The notes: a model not told the origin generated them from the letters alone. Shown: positions 26,604-35,417, counted from the stretch's first letter. The stretch: 64,000 nucleotides of DNA from Streptomyces syringium (GCF_017876625.1 NZ_JAGIOH010000001.1:124001-188000), one strand, 5' to 3'. Translations and numbers: made by a program.

Positions 26604-27551
26604 CTAGGGCGGCGGACCGTGCGGATCGATGGACTCCGTTCGGTGAACGTGGTGATTCCCGTCCGCCGTGCGGCGGAATTCCCCGGGGCTCACCCCGGCC
26701 TCGCGTCGGAAGAAGCGGCAGAAGTACGCGGGGTCGGAGAACCCCACCCGCCGGGCGACCTGGCCGACTCCGAGGTCGGAGCCGGTCAGCAGCCGCTTCG
26801 CCTCCAGCGTCCTGGCGGCGCGGACCAGCTCGCCGGGGGTCCGGCCCGTGGTCCGTTTGACGGCCTCGTTCAGATAGCCGACCGAGACCCCGAGCCGCGC
26901 GGCGTACGCTCCGACCGACCACTCGGCGGCCCCGGCGGTCTCGGTGAGCAGCAGGCCGAACTGCCGGGAGACGCCCGCGGCCCGGCCCGTGGCCGCGTCG
27001 GGCCGCGGGGCGGCGCCGGGCAGGCGCAGTGCGTGGACCAGCAGGATGTGCAGATACGCCGCGAGCACGGAGGCGCAGCCGTCGGCCCGGTCGGTGAACT
27101 CCCGCTCCATCGCCCGGATCAACGCACCCAGACCCGCGGCGTCGCTGCCGCCCGCGCCGGGAGGCAGGTGCAGCCATGACCGTTCGCCGAGGGCGCGCAG
27201 GAGCTGCCGGTCGGCGGGGCGGGCCAGCAGAAAGTCGTCGGTGAACAGCATCAGCACACCCCGCAGACCGGAGACCCGGTCCCAGTAGTGCACCTGCCCG
27301 GGCAGCAGAACGCACAGGTGCGGAGGGCGCAGCGGCCGGCGGACGAGGTCGATGACGTGGCCGCCCGACCCCGCCGTCACGTAGACGATCTCGTAGAAGG
27401 AGTGCCGGTGCGGATATCCCGCGCGGGAGTCGGGGCCGAAGGTGTCGAAGGAGCCGATGGTGAAGGGCGGGGCCTGCGGTGGTGGGAGCGCCAGCCGGTG
27501 CAGGGGCACGGGGTCGGCAGGTGGCATTCCGTCGTGCGTTCGTGTGCTCAC
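26604..27551 (-). CDS. AraC family transcriptional regulator with N-terminal cupin
   Basis: This 315-residue regulator has an N-terminal cupin-like sensor (HRHSFYEIVYVTAGSGGHVIDLVRRPLRPP) and a C-terminal double helix-turn-helix (SVGAYAARLGVSVGYLNEAVKRTTGRTPGELV ... LGVGQVARRVGFSDPAYFCRFFRREAGVSPGEFR). It sits immediately upstream of the dioxygenase gene and probably activates it in response to an aromatic ligand, which is an inference. It begins ten bases after the chitinase stop. Confidence 0.87.
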   Translation of the reverse strand: MSTRTHDGMPPADPVPLHRLALPPPQAPPFTIGSFDTFGPDSRAGYPHRHSFYEIVYVTAGSGGHVIDLVRRPLRPPHLCVLLPGQVHYWDRVSGLRGVLMLFTDDFLLARPADRQLLRALGERSWLHLPPGAGGSDAAGLGALIRAMEREFTDRADGCASVLAAYLHILLVHALRLPGAAPRPDAATGRAAGVSRQFGLLLTETAGAAEWSVGAYAARLGVSVGYLNEAVKRTTGRTPGELVRAARTLEAKRLLTGSDLGVGQVARRVGFSDPAYFCRFFRREAGVSPGEFRRTADGNHHVHRTESIDPHGPPP

Positions 27552-27560
27552 GGTCCGGCC

Positions 27561-28613
27561 TCAGCGGCCTTGCAGGGCCTTGACGTTATTGCCGAACGTC
27601 CACCCTTTCGAGCCGTCCCAGTTGAGTGACCAGGTCATCAGTCCCTTGAGTTGGTTGTTGTAGGTGTTCCAGGCCTGTGCCACGAGGTGCGGCGCCATGT
27701 GACCCCCTCCGGCGCCGGGCTGGGCCGGCAGGCCCGGGACCTGTTTGTCGTAGGGGACCTTGATCGTGGTGCCCTGGACGACCAGGCCCTTGTTCAGGCA
27801 GTCCGTCTGCGCGGTGAACCCCTTTACCGTCCCGGCGGAGTAGGAGTCGCCGGAGCAGCCGTACATGTTGCCGTTGTAGTACTGCATGTTCAGCCACCAC
27901 AGCCGGCCGTTGTCCGCGTACTTCTTCACCACCGGCAGGTAGGCGCCCCAGATCGAGCCGTAGGCCACGCTGCCCCCGGTGACGTAAGCGGTCTCGGGCG
28001 CCATGGTGAGGCCGAAGTCCGAGGGCATCCGGGCGAGCACACCGTCGATGATGCGGACGAGGTTGGCCTGTGAGGCCGACAGTCTGTTGATGTCGCCGCT
28101 GCCGGTGAGGCCCGTCTCGATGTCGATGTCGATGCCGTCGAAGTTGAATGTCCTCAGGATCGGCACGACGGTCTCGACGAACCGGTCGGCGACAGTACTG
28201 GAGCTGAGGTCGATGCCGGCCGTCGCGCCGCCGATGGACATCAGGATCGTGGCACCGGCCGCCTTGGCCCGGCACATCTCGGCGGGGGTCGCGACCTTCA
28301 CCGTCGCGTCCATCCCGTTCTCCCACAGGACGGTGCCGTCCGGGCGGATCACCGGGAACGCCGCATTGATCACGTTGTAGCCGTGTTCGCGGATGCGGGG
28401 GTCCGTGATCGGTGTCCATCCGAAGGGCGGGTGGACACCGTTCGCCGCGCCGTCCCAGTTCTCCCAGTACCCCTGGAGCACCTTGCCCGTGGGCTTCGGC
28501 TTGACCGCGCAGGTGTCGTCGGCCGACGCACTCGCCGTCGGAGCGAGCGGCGCCTGGACGACGAGGGCCAGGACCAGGGCGAGGCCCGGCAGAGGTGAGA
28601 TCCGACCGGCCAT
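27561..28613 (-). CDS. Secreted GH18 chitinase
   Basis: This 350-residue protein has a signal peptide (cut near ASASADDT, about residue 30) and one GH18 barrel with the catalytic motif DGIDIDIE (D159, D162, D164, E166), the upstream SIGG strand (MSIGGATAG) and the MQYYNG strand. It hydrolyses chitin to chito-oligosaccharides outside the cell. No chitin-binding module is present. The ATG at 28613 follows GGGAGAG. A promoter and dre-like site lie upstream. Confidence 0.92.
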   Translation of the reverse strand: MAGRISPLPGLALVLALVVQAPLAPTASASADDTCAVKPKPTGKVLQGYWENWDGAANGVHPPFGWTPITDPRIREHGYNVINAAFPVIRPDGTVLWENGMDATVKVATPAEMCRAKAAGATILMSIGGATAGIDLSSSTVADRFVETVVPILRTFNFDGIDIDIETGLTGSGDINRLSASQANLVRIIDGVLARMPSDFGLTMAPETAYVTGGSVAYGSIWGAYLPVVKKYADNGRLWWLNMQYYNGNMYGCSGDSYSAGTVKGFTAQTDCLNKGLVVQGTTIKVPYDKQVPGLPAQPGAGGGHMAPHLVAQAWNTYNNQLKGLMTWSLNWDGSKGWTFGNNVKALQGR

Positions 28614-28682
28614 TGCTTCTCTCCCTTCCACCCGGAGAGGCAGCCGATGGCGGAACGAGCGGTGCGCGCCCGGATGTCTTCG

Positions 28683-28726
28683 AACGTAGGGCGGCCCTGA
28701 CAAGCCGTCAATAGGTCTGCACCAAC
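28683..28726 (-). promoter_or_regulatory. Chitinase promoter with DasR-box-like site
   Basis: Read on the minus strand, TTGACG (28711-28706) and TACGTT (28688-28683) are spaced 17 bases apart, a good housekeeping-type promoter. Directly upstream, overlapping the -35 by one base, is GTTGGTGCAGACCTAT (28726-28711), matching 11 of 16 positions of the DasR-responsive element consensus and 11 of 12 of the repeat TGGTCCAGACCT known from Streptomyces chitinase promoters. Confidence 0.6.
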
Positions 28727-28769
28727 CCGGGGAAGCGGTCGCCGTCGACGCCCCGTGCGCTCCGTGGGG

Positions 28770-30773
28770 TCAGGACAGTTCCACCGGTGGCACACCGGGC
28801 GGATCGAAGCCGAGAGTCCTGCCGTAGAAGGCCAGTTCCGTCTCCAGAGCCCGGGCGATCGTTTCGGCCATGCGAAAGCCGTGGGACTCGTCGGCGAAGG
28901 CCAGATGGAGATGGCCGATGCCCTGCGCCCCCAGCTCCCTGACCAACGCCTCCGCCTGGGCGGGCGGCACGACGGGATCGTCCGTGCCGTGCAGCAGCAG
29001 CACCGGGCAGGTGCCGTCGGTGACATGGCCCAGCGGCGACCGCTGTCGGTAGCGTTCGGCACAGTCGGGCAGCGGGCCGATGAGGCCGTCGAGATAGCGG
29101 GATTCGAAGTCGTGCAGCTGAGCGACGAGAAGCCGGGGATCCGCGACGCCGAAATAGGAGGTGGCGGCCCGGAACACCGGCCCGTGGGTCGCGATGCCCG
29201 TGGTGACGGCGGCGAGTGCCGTCCAGCCACCGGCCGACGGACCGCGTACGGCAAGGCGCCTGCCGTCGGCCTCACCGCGTGCGGCGAGTTGACGGGCCGC
29301 CATGAGGACGTCCGCGACGTCCGCCACGCCCCACTGCCCCTTGAGCCGTTCGCGGTAGGCACGGCCGTAGCCGCTCGAACCGCTGTGGTCCACGGCGATG
29401 ACACCGATGCCGCGGCTGGTGAAGTAGGCCTTGGCGAGGTCCACCACCCCGGACTCGCTGCCGGTCGGTCCGCCGTGGACCCACACGACATACGGCGGCA
29501 GCTCGCCCTCGGGCGCCCGGGCCGTGGGGTGGGACGGCGGGTAGACGGACGCGTGCACCACCTGACCGGACGCGTCGCGGAACTCGGCCGGGCGAGGGGT
29601 GGGCAGATACGCCGGATCGGGCAGGACGTCGAGTTCACGGCGGAGTTCCAGGGCCGCGCCGGTGGTGGTGTCGACGCGTACGACGCAGGGCGGTGTCGCC
29701 GGGCCGCCGGCCAGCCCGACGACGAAGGCACGGTCGGTGGACAGGGCCGGGAAGAACACGGGGTATCCGCAGTCGACGTCGGTCAGGGTGCCGGTCTTCG
29801 CGTCCAGCAGGGCGAGCCGCTGATCACCCCGGCCGTGGAGGACGGCGAGGCGCCCGTCGGCGAGGGGAGCGAAGGGGCGGCCGCCCAGGTCCCAGAGCGG
29901 GTGGCCGTACTCCTCCTGTGCCGGGTACAGGGCGCGGGGCCGCGCGTGCTCCGCGAGATCCACCTCGTAGAGGTTCCACCAGCCCGAGCTGTCGGAGACC
30001 GCGTAGAGGGTGTGCGTGTCACGCCAGCACGGTGCCAGCACCGACTCCCGGGCGGGGCCGGCGCCCATGACCGGTCGGCCGGTGGTCGGTGCCGTCCGGT
30101 CGGCCGGGCCGATGCGCAGCTCGGTGGCGTCCCAGGGCATGTCGGGGTGGTTCCAGCAGATCCACGCCAGGTGCCGGCCGTCCGGCGAGGGGGTGGGGTA
30201 GGCGAAGAAGTCAGCTCCTACGGCCAGTTCGCGGAGGGCGTCCGGTGCCCCGGCGGCGGAGCCGTCGAGTGGGACCGCCACGATGGAGCGGGTGATCCCG
30301 CCCGGGTCGTCGTGCCGTTCCTGCACGCACCACACCTCCCGGCCGTCGGGAGAGAGCGCGAAGTCCGCGTAGCGCAGCGCGGCGGGCGCGGCCGGTTCGG
30401 GCGTGAGCGGCACCGGCGGCTGCCTGCGCGGTGCGGTGAGGTAGAGCCGCTGGTCGGTGAACTGGGCGAACACGATCTGCCGGCTGCCGTCCCGTGGTGA
30501 CCGCACGGGCAGATAGGACAGCCCGCCGTACTCGTGGACGCGGCTGCGGGCGTCCCAGGGCGCCGGGATCAGCTCCCGGTTACCGCCGCCGGGGGTGTAC
30601 TCGACGACCGTCGTCCGACCGCCCTCCGTCGGCAGCGACTCCTGCCACCACACACGGCCGCCGGCCGCGAGAGGGAAGTCCAGGCGCAACCGCGCCCGGG
30701 CCACGATCCCGGCGGTGAGCGGAGAGGGCCAGGCACCGTAGGGAAGGGGGGCGGGGGTCGGGAACTCGGCCAC
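28770..30773 (-). CDS. S9-family prolyl oligopeptidase/dipeptidyl aminopeptidase
   Basis: This 667-residue protein has an N-terminal beta-propeller-like region (about residues 30-390) and a C-terminal alpha/beta-hydrolase domain with the nucleophile GPSAGGW (near 500), the aspartate strand in LLLHGTDDPVVPP and the histidine in DESHGF. The family cuts short peptides. I prefer the GTG at 30773, preceded by AGGAGAA, over the ATG at 30809. There is no signal peptide. Confidence 0.88.
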   Translation of the reverse strand: MAEFPTPAPLPYGAWPSPLTAGIVARARLRLDFPLAAGGRVWWQESLPTEGGRTTVVEYTPGGGNRELIPAPWDARSRVHEYGGLSYLPVRSPRDGSRQIVFAQFTDQRLYLTAPRRQPPVPLTPEPAAPAALRYADFALSPDGREVWCVQERHDDPGGITRSIVAVPLDGSAAGAPDALRELAVGADFFAYPTPSPDGRHLAWICWNHPDMPWDATELRIGPADRTAPTTGRPVMGAGPARESVLAPCWRDTHTLYAVSDSSGWWNLYEVDLAEHARPRALYPAQEEYGHPLWDLGGRPFAPLADGRLAVLHGRGDQRLALLDAKTGTLTDVDCGYPVFFPALSTDRAFVVGLAGGPATPPCVVRVDTTTGAALELRRELDVLPDPAYLPTPRPAEFRDASGQVVHASVYPPSHPTARAPEGELPPYVVWVHGGPTGSESGVVDLAKAYFTSRGIGVIAVDHSGSSGYGRAYRERLKGQWGVADVADVLMAARQLAARGEADGRRLAVRGPSAGGWTALAAVTTGIATHGPVFRAATSYFGVADPRLLVAQLHDFESRYLDGLIGPLPDCAERYRQRSPLGHVTDGTCPVLLLHGTDDPVVPPAQAEALVRELGAQGIGHLHLAFADESHGFRMAETIARALETELAFYGRTLGFDPPGVPPVELS

Positions 30774-30890
30774 GGCTTCTCCTGTGGGGAGGCACATGGA
30801 ATAATCCACGCTGTCGACAGCAGGTCATGTGCACCGCGCTCGCCGGGGATCGCCCCGGTTCGCCAAGATCCTCTTTTGAGGGAGAGTCCC

Positions 30891-31112
30891 GTGCACCTGA
30901 GCCCCAAACAGGAACAGATCCTCTCTTTGATCGTGTCGGGCTGTTGCAACAAGGAAATAGCCCGGCAGCTGGATATGTCCACGCGCACGGTCGAATCGCA
31001 TCTCCAGCGACTCTACGACCGGCACAATGTGCACAACCGGGCTGCTCTGGTGGCCAAATGGCTCATGGAGGGCGGGATTCCGTGCAGCGTGCCGGACGCC
31101 CGCGAGGGCTGA
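30891..31112 (+). CDS. Stand-alone LuxR-type helix-turn-helix protein
   Basis: This 73-residue protein consists almost only of a LuxR/GerE helix-turn-helix (LSPKQEQILSLIVSGCCNKEIARQLDMSTRTVESHLQRLYDRHNVHNRAALV). It has no receiver or ligand domain, so it resembles small GerE-like regulators controlled by their amount. GTG at 30891 follows GGGAGAG; the longer in-frame extension from 30534 overlaps the S9 peptidase gene and is unlikely. It faces the unrecognised gene at 31170-31658 and may control the locus to its right. Confidence 0.8.
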   Translation: MHLSPKQEQILSLIVSGCCNKEIARQLDMSTRTVESHLQRLYDRHNVHNRAALVAKWLMEGGIPCSVPDAREG

Positions 31113-31169
31113 GCCGACACGCTGCCGTGAGCGGCGGGACAGATGGCCGGTGCGTCCGCCGCGATGCCG

Positions 31170-31658
31170 TCAGCAGAGGACCATCACCGTGGCCCGGACG
31201 AACTTGTCGTGCTTGAAGCCCTCGACGAGCGGGGTGAACGCCTCGGCCGTGGACTTGGGGGCGGGTGCCGGGGCGCCGACGTGGATCTCACGCGCGCTCT
31301 CGAGGGTGGCCTTGACCTGTTCACCGGGACAGTGCACACCGCGGTTGGCGACGAGCACTTCGGTGATCTGGCTGACCATGCCGTGCATGTCGTCCTCGGC
31401 CCAGCTCGAGACGGTGCCCTCGGTGTCCTCCAGGTTGAAGCGCTCGAAGATACGGGCCTCGGCGTGGCTGTCGCCCTGGACGAGGAGCATGTACACCCGT
31501 CGGCCCACGAGCTCGTCGGGCAGGCCGGCCAGATTCTCGATCACCGTTTCCGGCGAGCCCATGAAGACGTGCGACTGGCAGTCCCATGCCGCCGTCTTGC
31601 ATGCCTGGGCCGTCGCGGCGGTGATGTGCTGCGCGGCGCGGGTTGATTGGGTGGTCAT
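31170..31658 (-). CDS. Protein of unknown function, paralogue of the 33279-33728 product
   Basis: I do not recognise this 162-residue protein. Residues 29-101 (HVFMGSPETV... to ...ITEVL) align without gaps to residues 24-96 of the protein encoded at 33279-33728, with 22 of 73 positions identical by my count, including GS, LP-LV, LL-Q, ER and V-SW-D. It has three cysteines, one of them C-terminal. There is no signal peptide or membrane helix. GGAGGT precedes the ATG. It diverges from the MFS gene, with a repeat-rich region in between. Confidence 0.7.
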   Translation of the reverse strand: MTTQSTRAAQHITAATAQACKTAAWDCQSHVFMGSPETVIENLAGLPDELVGRRVYMLLVQGDSHAEARIFERFNLEDTEGTVSSWAEDDMHGMVSQITEVLVANRGVHCPGEQVKATLESAREIHVGAPAPAPKSTAEAFTPLVEGFKHDKFVRATVMVLC

Positions 31659-32018
31659 TGCGGCGGTACCTCCGTGGTCCGGATTTCCGGATGTGTTTCC
31701 GGGTGGACGTTGCGGGTCGATGTTCCGAATGGAGTTTTCCGGATGGGCCGCTTGAGGGTCGTCACGCTAGTCCCCCACCGGTAGGCAGGCGATGCCCGGC
31801 ATTTCCCTGTCGGTGACCTACCGGTCCGTGAATGCACCGGGCCGCTCTCCCGCCGCGTACATCACTTTGCGCACGCCCCTTCGTGTACATCCCTCGGGGT
31901 TCGTGTACATCCCCCGGGGCGAATTCCGTCGGGGTTCTCCGCCTCACTTCCCGGATCACCGCTCGCCGGGTAGCGTCCGACCGTCGACAGGACCCCCGCT
32001 CGGTGGAGGTGGCCCGGG
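31659..32018. promoter_or_regulatory. Divergent promoter region with direct and inverted repeats
   Basis: This 360-base gap separates the unknown gene from the MFS gene. ACCGGTAGG (31777-31785) and CCTACCGGT (31817-31825) form perfect 9-bp arms 31 bases apart. A 20-bp unit occurs twice in tandem at 31881-31920. The spacing suggests regulator sites for the divergent genes; the LuxR protein nearby is a candidate binder. Confidence 0.55.
31881..31920 (+). repeat. 20-bp tandem direct repeat
   Basis: TCGTGTACATCCCTCGGGGT (31881-31900) is followed immediately by a copy differing at two positions (31901-31920). A period of 20 bases is close to two helical turns, so two protein molecules would sit on the same face of the DNA. 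Confidence 0.8.
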
Positions 32019-33257
32019 ATGGCAGTCATGGCACGGTACCGAACGGCGCTCGCCCACCCGGGTATCGCACGTGTGGTGGCGGCCGCCTTCGTCTGCCGCA
32101 TGCTGTCCGGCATGGTCAGTCTGGCGCTGCTGCTCGTCGCCGAGGACGCCAGCGGCAGCTACGCCAACGCCGGCTCCGTTTCCGGTGCCTACGCCGTCGC
32201 CCTCGCCTTCACCTCACCGGTGTGGGGCCGGGTCGCGGACCGGCACGGTGCCCGGACCGCCCTGGCCTGGTCGGCCTCTCTGCAATCCCTCTCCTTCGGC
32301 CTGTTCGTGGCGCTCGTCGCCGCGTCGGCGTGGCCGGCCCTGCTGGTGCCGGCGGCGTTTCTCGCCGGTGCCGCCACTCCCCCGGCGGCCGCGATCTCCA
32401 ACGCCGTGTACATGGCGGTGGTTGCCGGGGAGGAGGACCGCAAGACCCTCTTCGCCCTGTGCGGGCTCCTGACCGAGAGTGTCTTCGTCTGCGGCCCCCT
32501 GCTGGTGGCCGCGACCGTCATGGTGCTGCCCGCGCTGTACGCCGTCGTGGTCACGGCCGCCGTTTCCGCCATCGGGGTGCTGTGGCTGCGGGCGGCGCCG
32601 GCCGTCCGGCTCGTGGACCGGGAACGACCACCGCTGACGGGGCCGGGAATGCGCATCGACTGGAACCGGCGGCAGGTGCACATCCAACTCGTCGTGGCCG
32701 CGGCCGCGTTCGCGATCGGCGGGGTGCAGGTATCGGTGACGGCACACGCGGGCGAGCTCGGCACCCACGCCGGGCTGTTCCTCGCCGCGCTCGCCTGCGG
32801 CGGCGTGCTGGGCAGCTTCCTGTACGGCGGCCTGCGGCTGCCCGGCAGCGGCCCGGCGCAGCTCTCGGTCGCCCTCGCCCTGTACGGCGGGTGCATCCTG
32901 GCCCTGGGGCCGGGGCCGGGCACCCTGCTCACCCTCGCCCTGCTGGTGGCCATCGGCTTCGTCAACGGGCCGGCCGACGCCATCGAGACGGTCCTGGTCG
33001 GCGAGTACGCCTCGGCCGCCACCCGGGCGCAGGCCTTCGCGGTGCTGGTCGCGTCCAACTGGGTGGGCTTCGCGGCCGGAAGCTTCGTCACCGGTGTGGT
33101 CGTCCAGCACGTCTCCCCCGGGTTCGGCGCACTGACCGCCGCCGCGGCAGCGCTGCTCGCCTCGGCTTCCATGGCCGTGACCGTCGTGAGGAAACCTCCG
33201 CGGCAGCGTTCGTCGACCGCGGAGAAGTCGGTGGATTCCCCCACCGGCCGCACCTGA
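32019..33257 (+). CDS. MFS transporter
   Basis: This 412-residue protein has about twelve hydrophobic helices and an MFS cytoplasmic loop between helices 2 and 3 (SPVWGRVADRHGARTALAW). A long loop lies near the middle (LVDRERPPLTGPGMRIDWNRRQVH). It is probably an exporter. GGAGG precedes the ATG at 32019. The unknown gene that follows starts 21 bases later, so the two are co-transcribed. Confidence 0.85.
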   Translation: MAVMARYRTALAHPGIARVVAAAFVCRMLSGMVSLALLLVAEDASGSYANAGSVSGAYAVALAFTSPVWGRVADRHGARTALAWSASLQSLSFGLFVALVAASAWPALLVPAAFLAGAATPPAAAISNAVYMAVVAGEEDRKTLFALCGLLTESVFVCGPLLVAATVMVLPALYAVVVTAAVSAIGVLWLRAAPAVRLVDRERPPLTGPGMRIDWNRRQVHIQLVVAAAAFAIGGVQVSVTAHAGELGTHAGLFLAALACGGVLGSFLYGGLRLPGSGPAQLSVALALYGGCILALGPGPGTLLTLALLVAIGFVNGPADAIETVLVGEYASAATRAQAFAVLVASNWVGFAAGSFVTGVVVQHVSPGFGALTAAAAALLASASMAVTVVRKPPRQRSSTAEKSVDSPTGRT

Positions 33258-33278
33258 CCGACCGGACGAGCGAGGCGG

Positions 33279-33728
33279 ATGACCATGACCGTCGTACCCT
33301 CTTCTTCGACCGCCGGGGCCCCGGCTCGTCCGGCCACGGCAGAGTTCCACGCCTTCTCCGGCTCGGACAACGCCTTGGCACGGCACCTGTTCGCGCTCCC
33401 GCGCGACCTCGTGGAGCGCACCCTGTGGGCCCTCCTCCTGCAGAGCCACGACGGTGCGGGCGTCCTGGTACAGGAAAGGGCCGCGCCGGGCGACTCCGTG
33501 GCCCGGGTCCACTCGTGGACGGGAGAGGACCTCGGCTCCCTCCCCGCCCGTCTCCTGGACCTCCTGCCCACCGCCTCCCAGCAGGAGCTCCGCGCGGCCC
33601 TCCTCCACCACGGGGATTACGTGGACCTGGGCACCGTCCTGTGTCCGCCGACCCCACGCGGCGCCTTCGGACATCCGCTCAAGCTGCACACGGGGGCCGG
33701 CGTACGGGCCTACGTCGTGGCTCGGTGA
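33279..33728 (+). CDS. Protein of unknown function, paralogue of the 31170-31658 product
   Basis: This 149-residue protein is homologous to the product of the divergent gene at 31170-31658 (ungapped 73-residue alignment, about 30% identical). It has a low-complexity N-terminus (about residues 1-22), a central domain (FSGSDNALARHLFALPRDLVERTLWALLLQ) and a C-terminal part ending in RAYVVAR. No known family, signal peptide or membrane segment is recognised. It follows the MFS gene closely and precedes a GNAT gene by 80 bases. Confidence 0.7.
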   Translation: MTMTVVPSSSTAGAPARPATAEFHAFSGSDNALARHLFALPRDLVERTLWALLLQSHDGAGVLVQERAAPGDSVARVHSWTGEDLGSLPARLLDLLPTASQQELRAALLHHGDYVDLGTVLCPPTPRGAFGHPLKLHTGAGVRAYVVAR

Positions 33729-33807
33729 CCGAGCGGGTGGTCCTCGGGAACTCCAGCGCCTCCGCAGGGGTTGTGCCGTTGTTACGTACACGGCGTGGAG
33801 GGGCAGG

Positions 33808-34371
33808 ATGTTCGCGATATCGCTGGGAGACGACGGTGCCGAGCTGCGGCCTCTGGAGCCGTGGAACGCCGAGGAGTACCTGGCCCACATCGACCGGTCA
33901 CGCGAGTACATCGGGCGCCATATCGCGCTGGCGGACCGCGCCGTCGACCTCGCGTCCGCGACCGCGTTCCTCCAGTTGTACGCGGACAAGAAGGCCGCCG
34001 ACAGCGGCCGTATCTACGGCATCTGGGCGGACGGGACCCTCGTGGGTGGTGTCCTCTTCCGGACCTTCGACGCCGGAGCCGGCACCTGCGAGGTCGGCTG
34101 CTGGCTGGAGGAGTCGGCCGTCGGCCGCGGGCTGGTCACACGCGCGATCAAGGTGCTCATCGACTGGGCGGTCGACGGACGCGGGATCCACCGCGTGGAG
34201 TGGCTGGCGGCCTCCGCCAATACCGCGAGCATCAACGTCGCCAAGAGGCTCGGGATGGCGCGGGACGCGGTGCTGCGGGAGAGCAACCTGTACCGCGGCG
34301 TACGCCACGACATGGAGATCTGGTCGGTGCTGGCCCCGCGGTGGCGCGAGCTACGCGAAGCGGCCGGGTGA
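33808..34371 (+). CDS. GNAT family acetyltransferase (RimJ/RimL type)
   Basis: This 187-residue protein has the full GNAT pattern: IYGIWADGTLVGGVLFRTFD strands, CEVGCWLEESAVGRGLVTRAIKVLIDW with the acetyl-CoA loop (RGLVTRA), and NTASINVAKRLGMARDAVLR near the end. It should acetylate a protein N-terminus or small molecule. GTGGAGGGGCAGG precedes the ATG at 33808. It runs in the same direction as the MFS and unknown genes. Confidence 0.87.
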   Translation: MFAISLGDDGAELRPLEPWNAEEYLAHIDRSREYIGRHIALADRAVDLASATAFLQLYADKKAADSGRIYGIWADGTLVGGVLFRTFDAGAGTCEVGCWLEESAVGRGLVTRAIKVLIDWAVDGRGIHRVEWLAASANTASINVAKRLGMARDAVLRESNLYRGVRHDMEIWSVLAPRWRELREAAG

Positions 34372-34749
34372 CCGCGTCGGCTGTGGGGCCCAGTTCAGGC
34401 GGCCGGACGGACTGTCCGGGTGTGCAGGGCGGCTCGGAGGCAGTCGTGGGCGGCGCCGGGGGTGGTTGAGACCGGCCCGACAGTTCGGCGACGAGTCGCC
34501 AACAGCCTTCGATACAAGGAGCCGCCGCGACGGCCGGTAGTCCGACAATGTGCCAGTGGAGGTGGGCGATCCCTTGCCGGCTACCCAGTGACAGCGTGCA
34601 GGTGCGCCCCGGCGTGGACGCCTGTTCGGCGCAGGCCCACGGTACAGGTGAACAACATTGGCCGGATGCAGGCGGCCACGTGCTTGGCGGCGGGCGTCAG
34701 GGCGCCTTCCGTAACGAGCGGTAGAACAGGATGGCAGCTTGTGGAGCCC
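34372..34749. other. Intergenic region
   Basis: About 380 bases between convergent genes. I see no frame with a credible start and no known motif. Confidence 0.4.
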
Positions 34750-34953
34750 TCACGGGGACTGACGCTGCGAGCGCCGCGACGCGGCGAGGGTGACTCCGAG
34801 GACTCCGCCGGCGCCACTGCCGAGCACCAGGCCGATCGCCACGTTGCCGAAGACAGCCAGCCCGAGCACGAGCCCCAGTGCAGTGCCGACCAGCATGCCT
34901 ACGACAAACCCTGTTCCGATGGACGGCACTCCGACGCCCTCGTTGTTCGTCAC
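34750..34953 (-). CDS. Small glycine-zipper membrane protein
   Basis: From the GTG at 34953 this gives 67 residues with two membrane segments full of small residues at i/i+4 spacing (GTGFVVGMLVGTALGLVLGLAVFG and VAIGLVLGSGAGGVLGVTLA) and a basic tail (SRRSQRQ). Such glycine-zipper proteins oligomerise in membranes; function unknown. The ribosome site is weak. Confidence 0.5.
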   Translation of the reverse strand: MTNNEGVGVPSIGTGFVVGMLVGTALGLVLGLAVFGNVAIGLVLGSGAGGVLGVTLAASRRSQRQSP

Positions 34954-35417
34954 ACGATCATTGTGCCGGACAAGCCCCCGGAGGCGAGCGTCAATACGGC
35001 CAACCTGGAAAGTCCTCCCGGAGTCCTGAAGCTGTCCCCCAGCGAGGGGAAGCTTCAGCGGCCGAGCAACCGCCGCACCCCTGGAGGGGCGGGTCGTCAA
35101 CGAGAACGGCCGCGTCATCGCGAGGGGACCGACGAGGTTTCCGGCCCCCGCGCCGACCGCGCCGCCTGTCTCGTCATCCGCCGCCCTGCCCGACGGCGTT
35201 GCCGCGGACGGACCGCTGGGGCCGACGGTGGCGCGGGCGCAGCTGACCCGGCCAGGTAGCCGCCCAGCACAGAGTGTCGGTCTCCTCCCGCGGCAGCAGG
35301 GCCGGAGCCGATGAGTGCGGCCCTGCCTGCCTGCAGGCCCGCGTCCGCCACCCCCGAGCAGGACACCACCGTACGGTCCCCCTTATGCCCCCGTTCCGCC
35401 ATGCCAGGATGGGGCCT
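34954..35417. other. Intergenic region
   Basis: About 460 bases between divergent genes with no frame I trust. The many overlapping frames lack starts with ribosome sites and lack the usual third-position GC pattern. Confidence 0.4.

Noticed and set aside
32214..33989. 591-residue open frame on the minus strand
   Set aside because: Shadow of the MFS and following genes; low-complexity.
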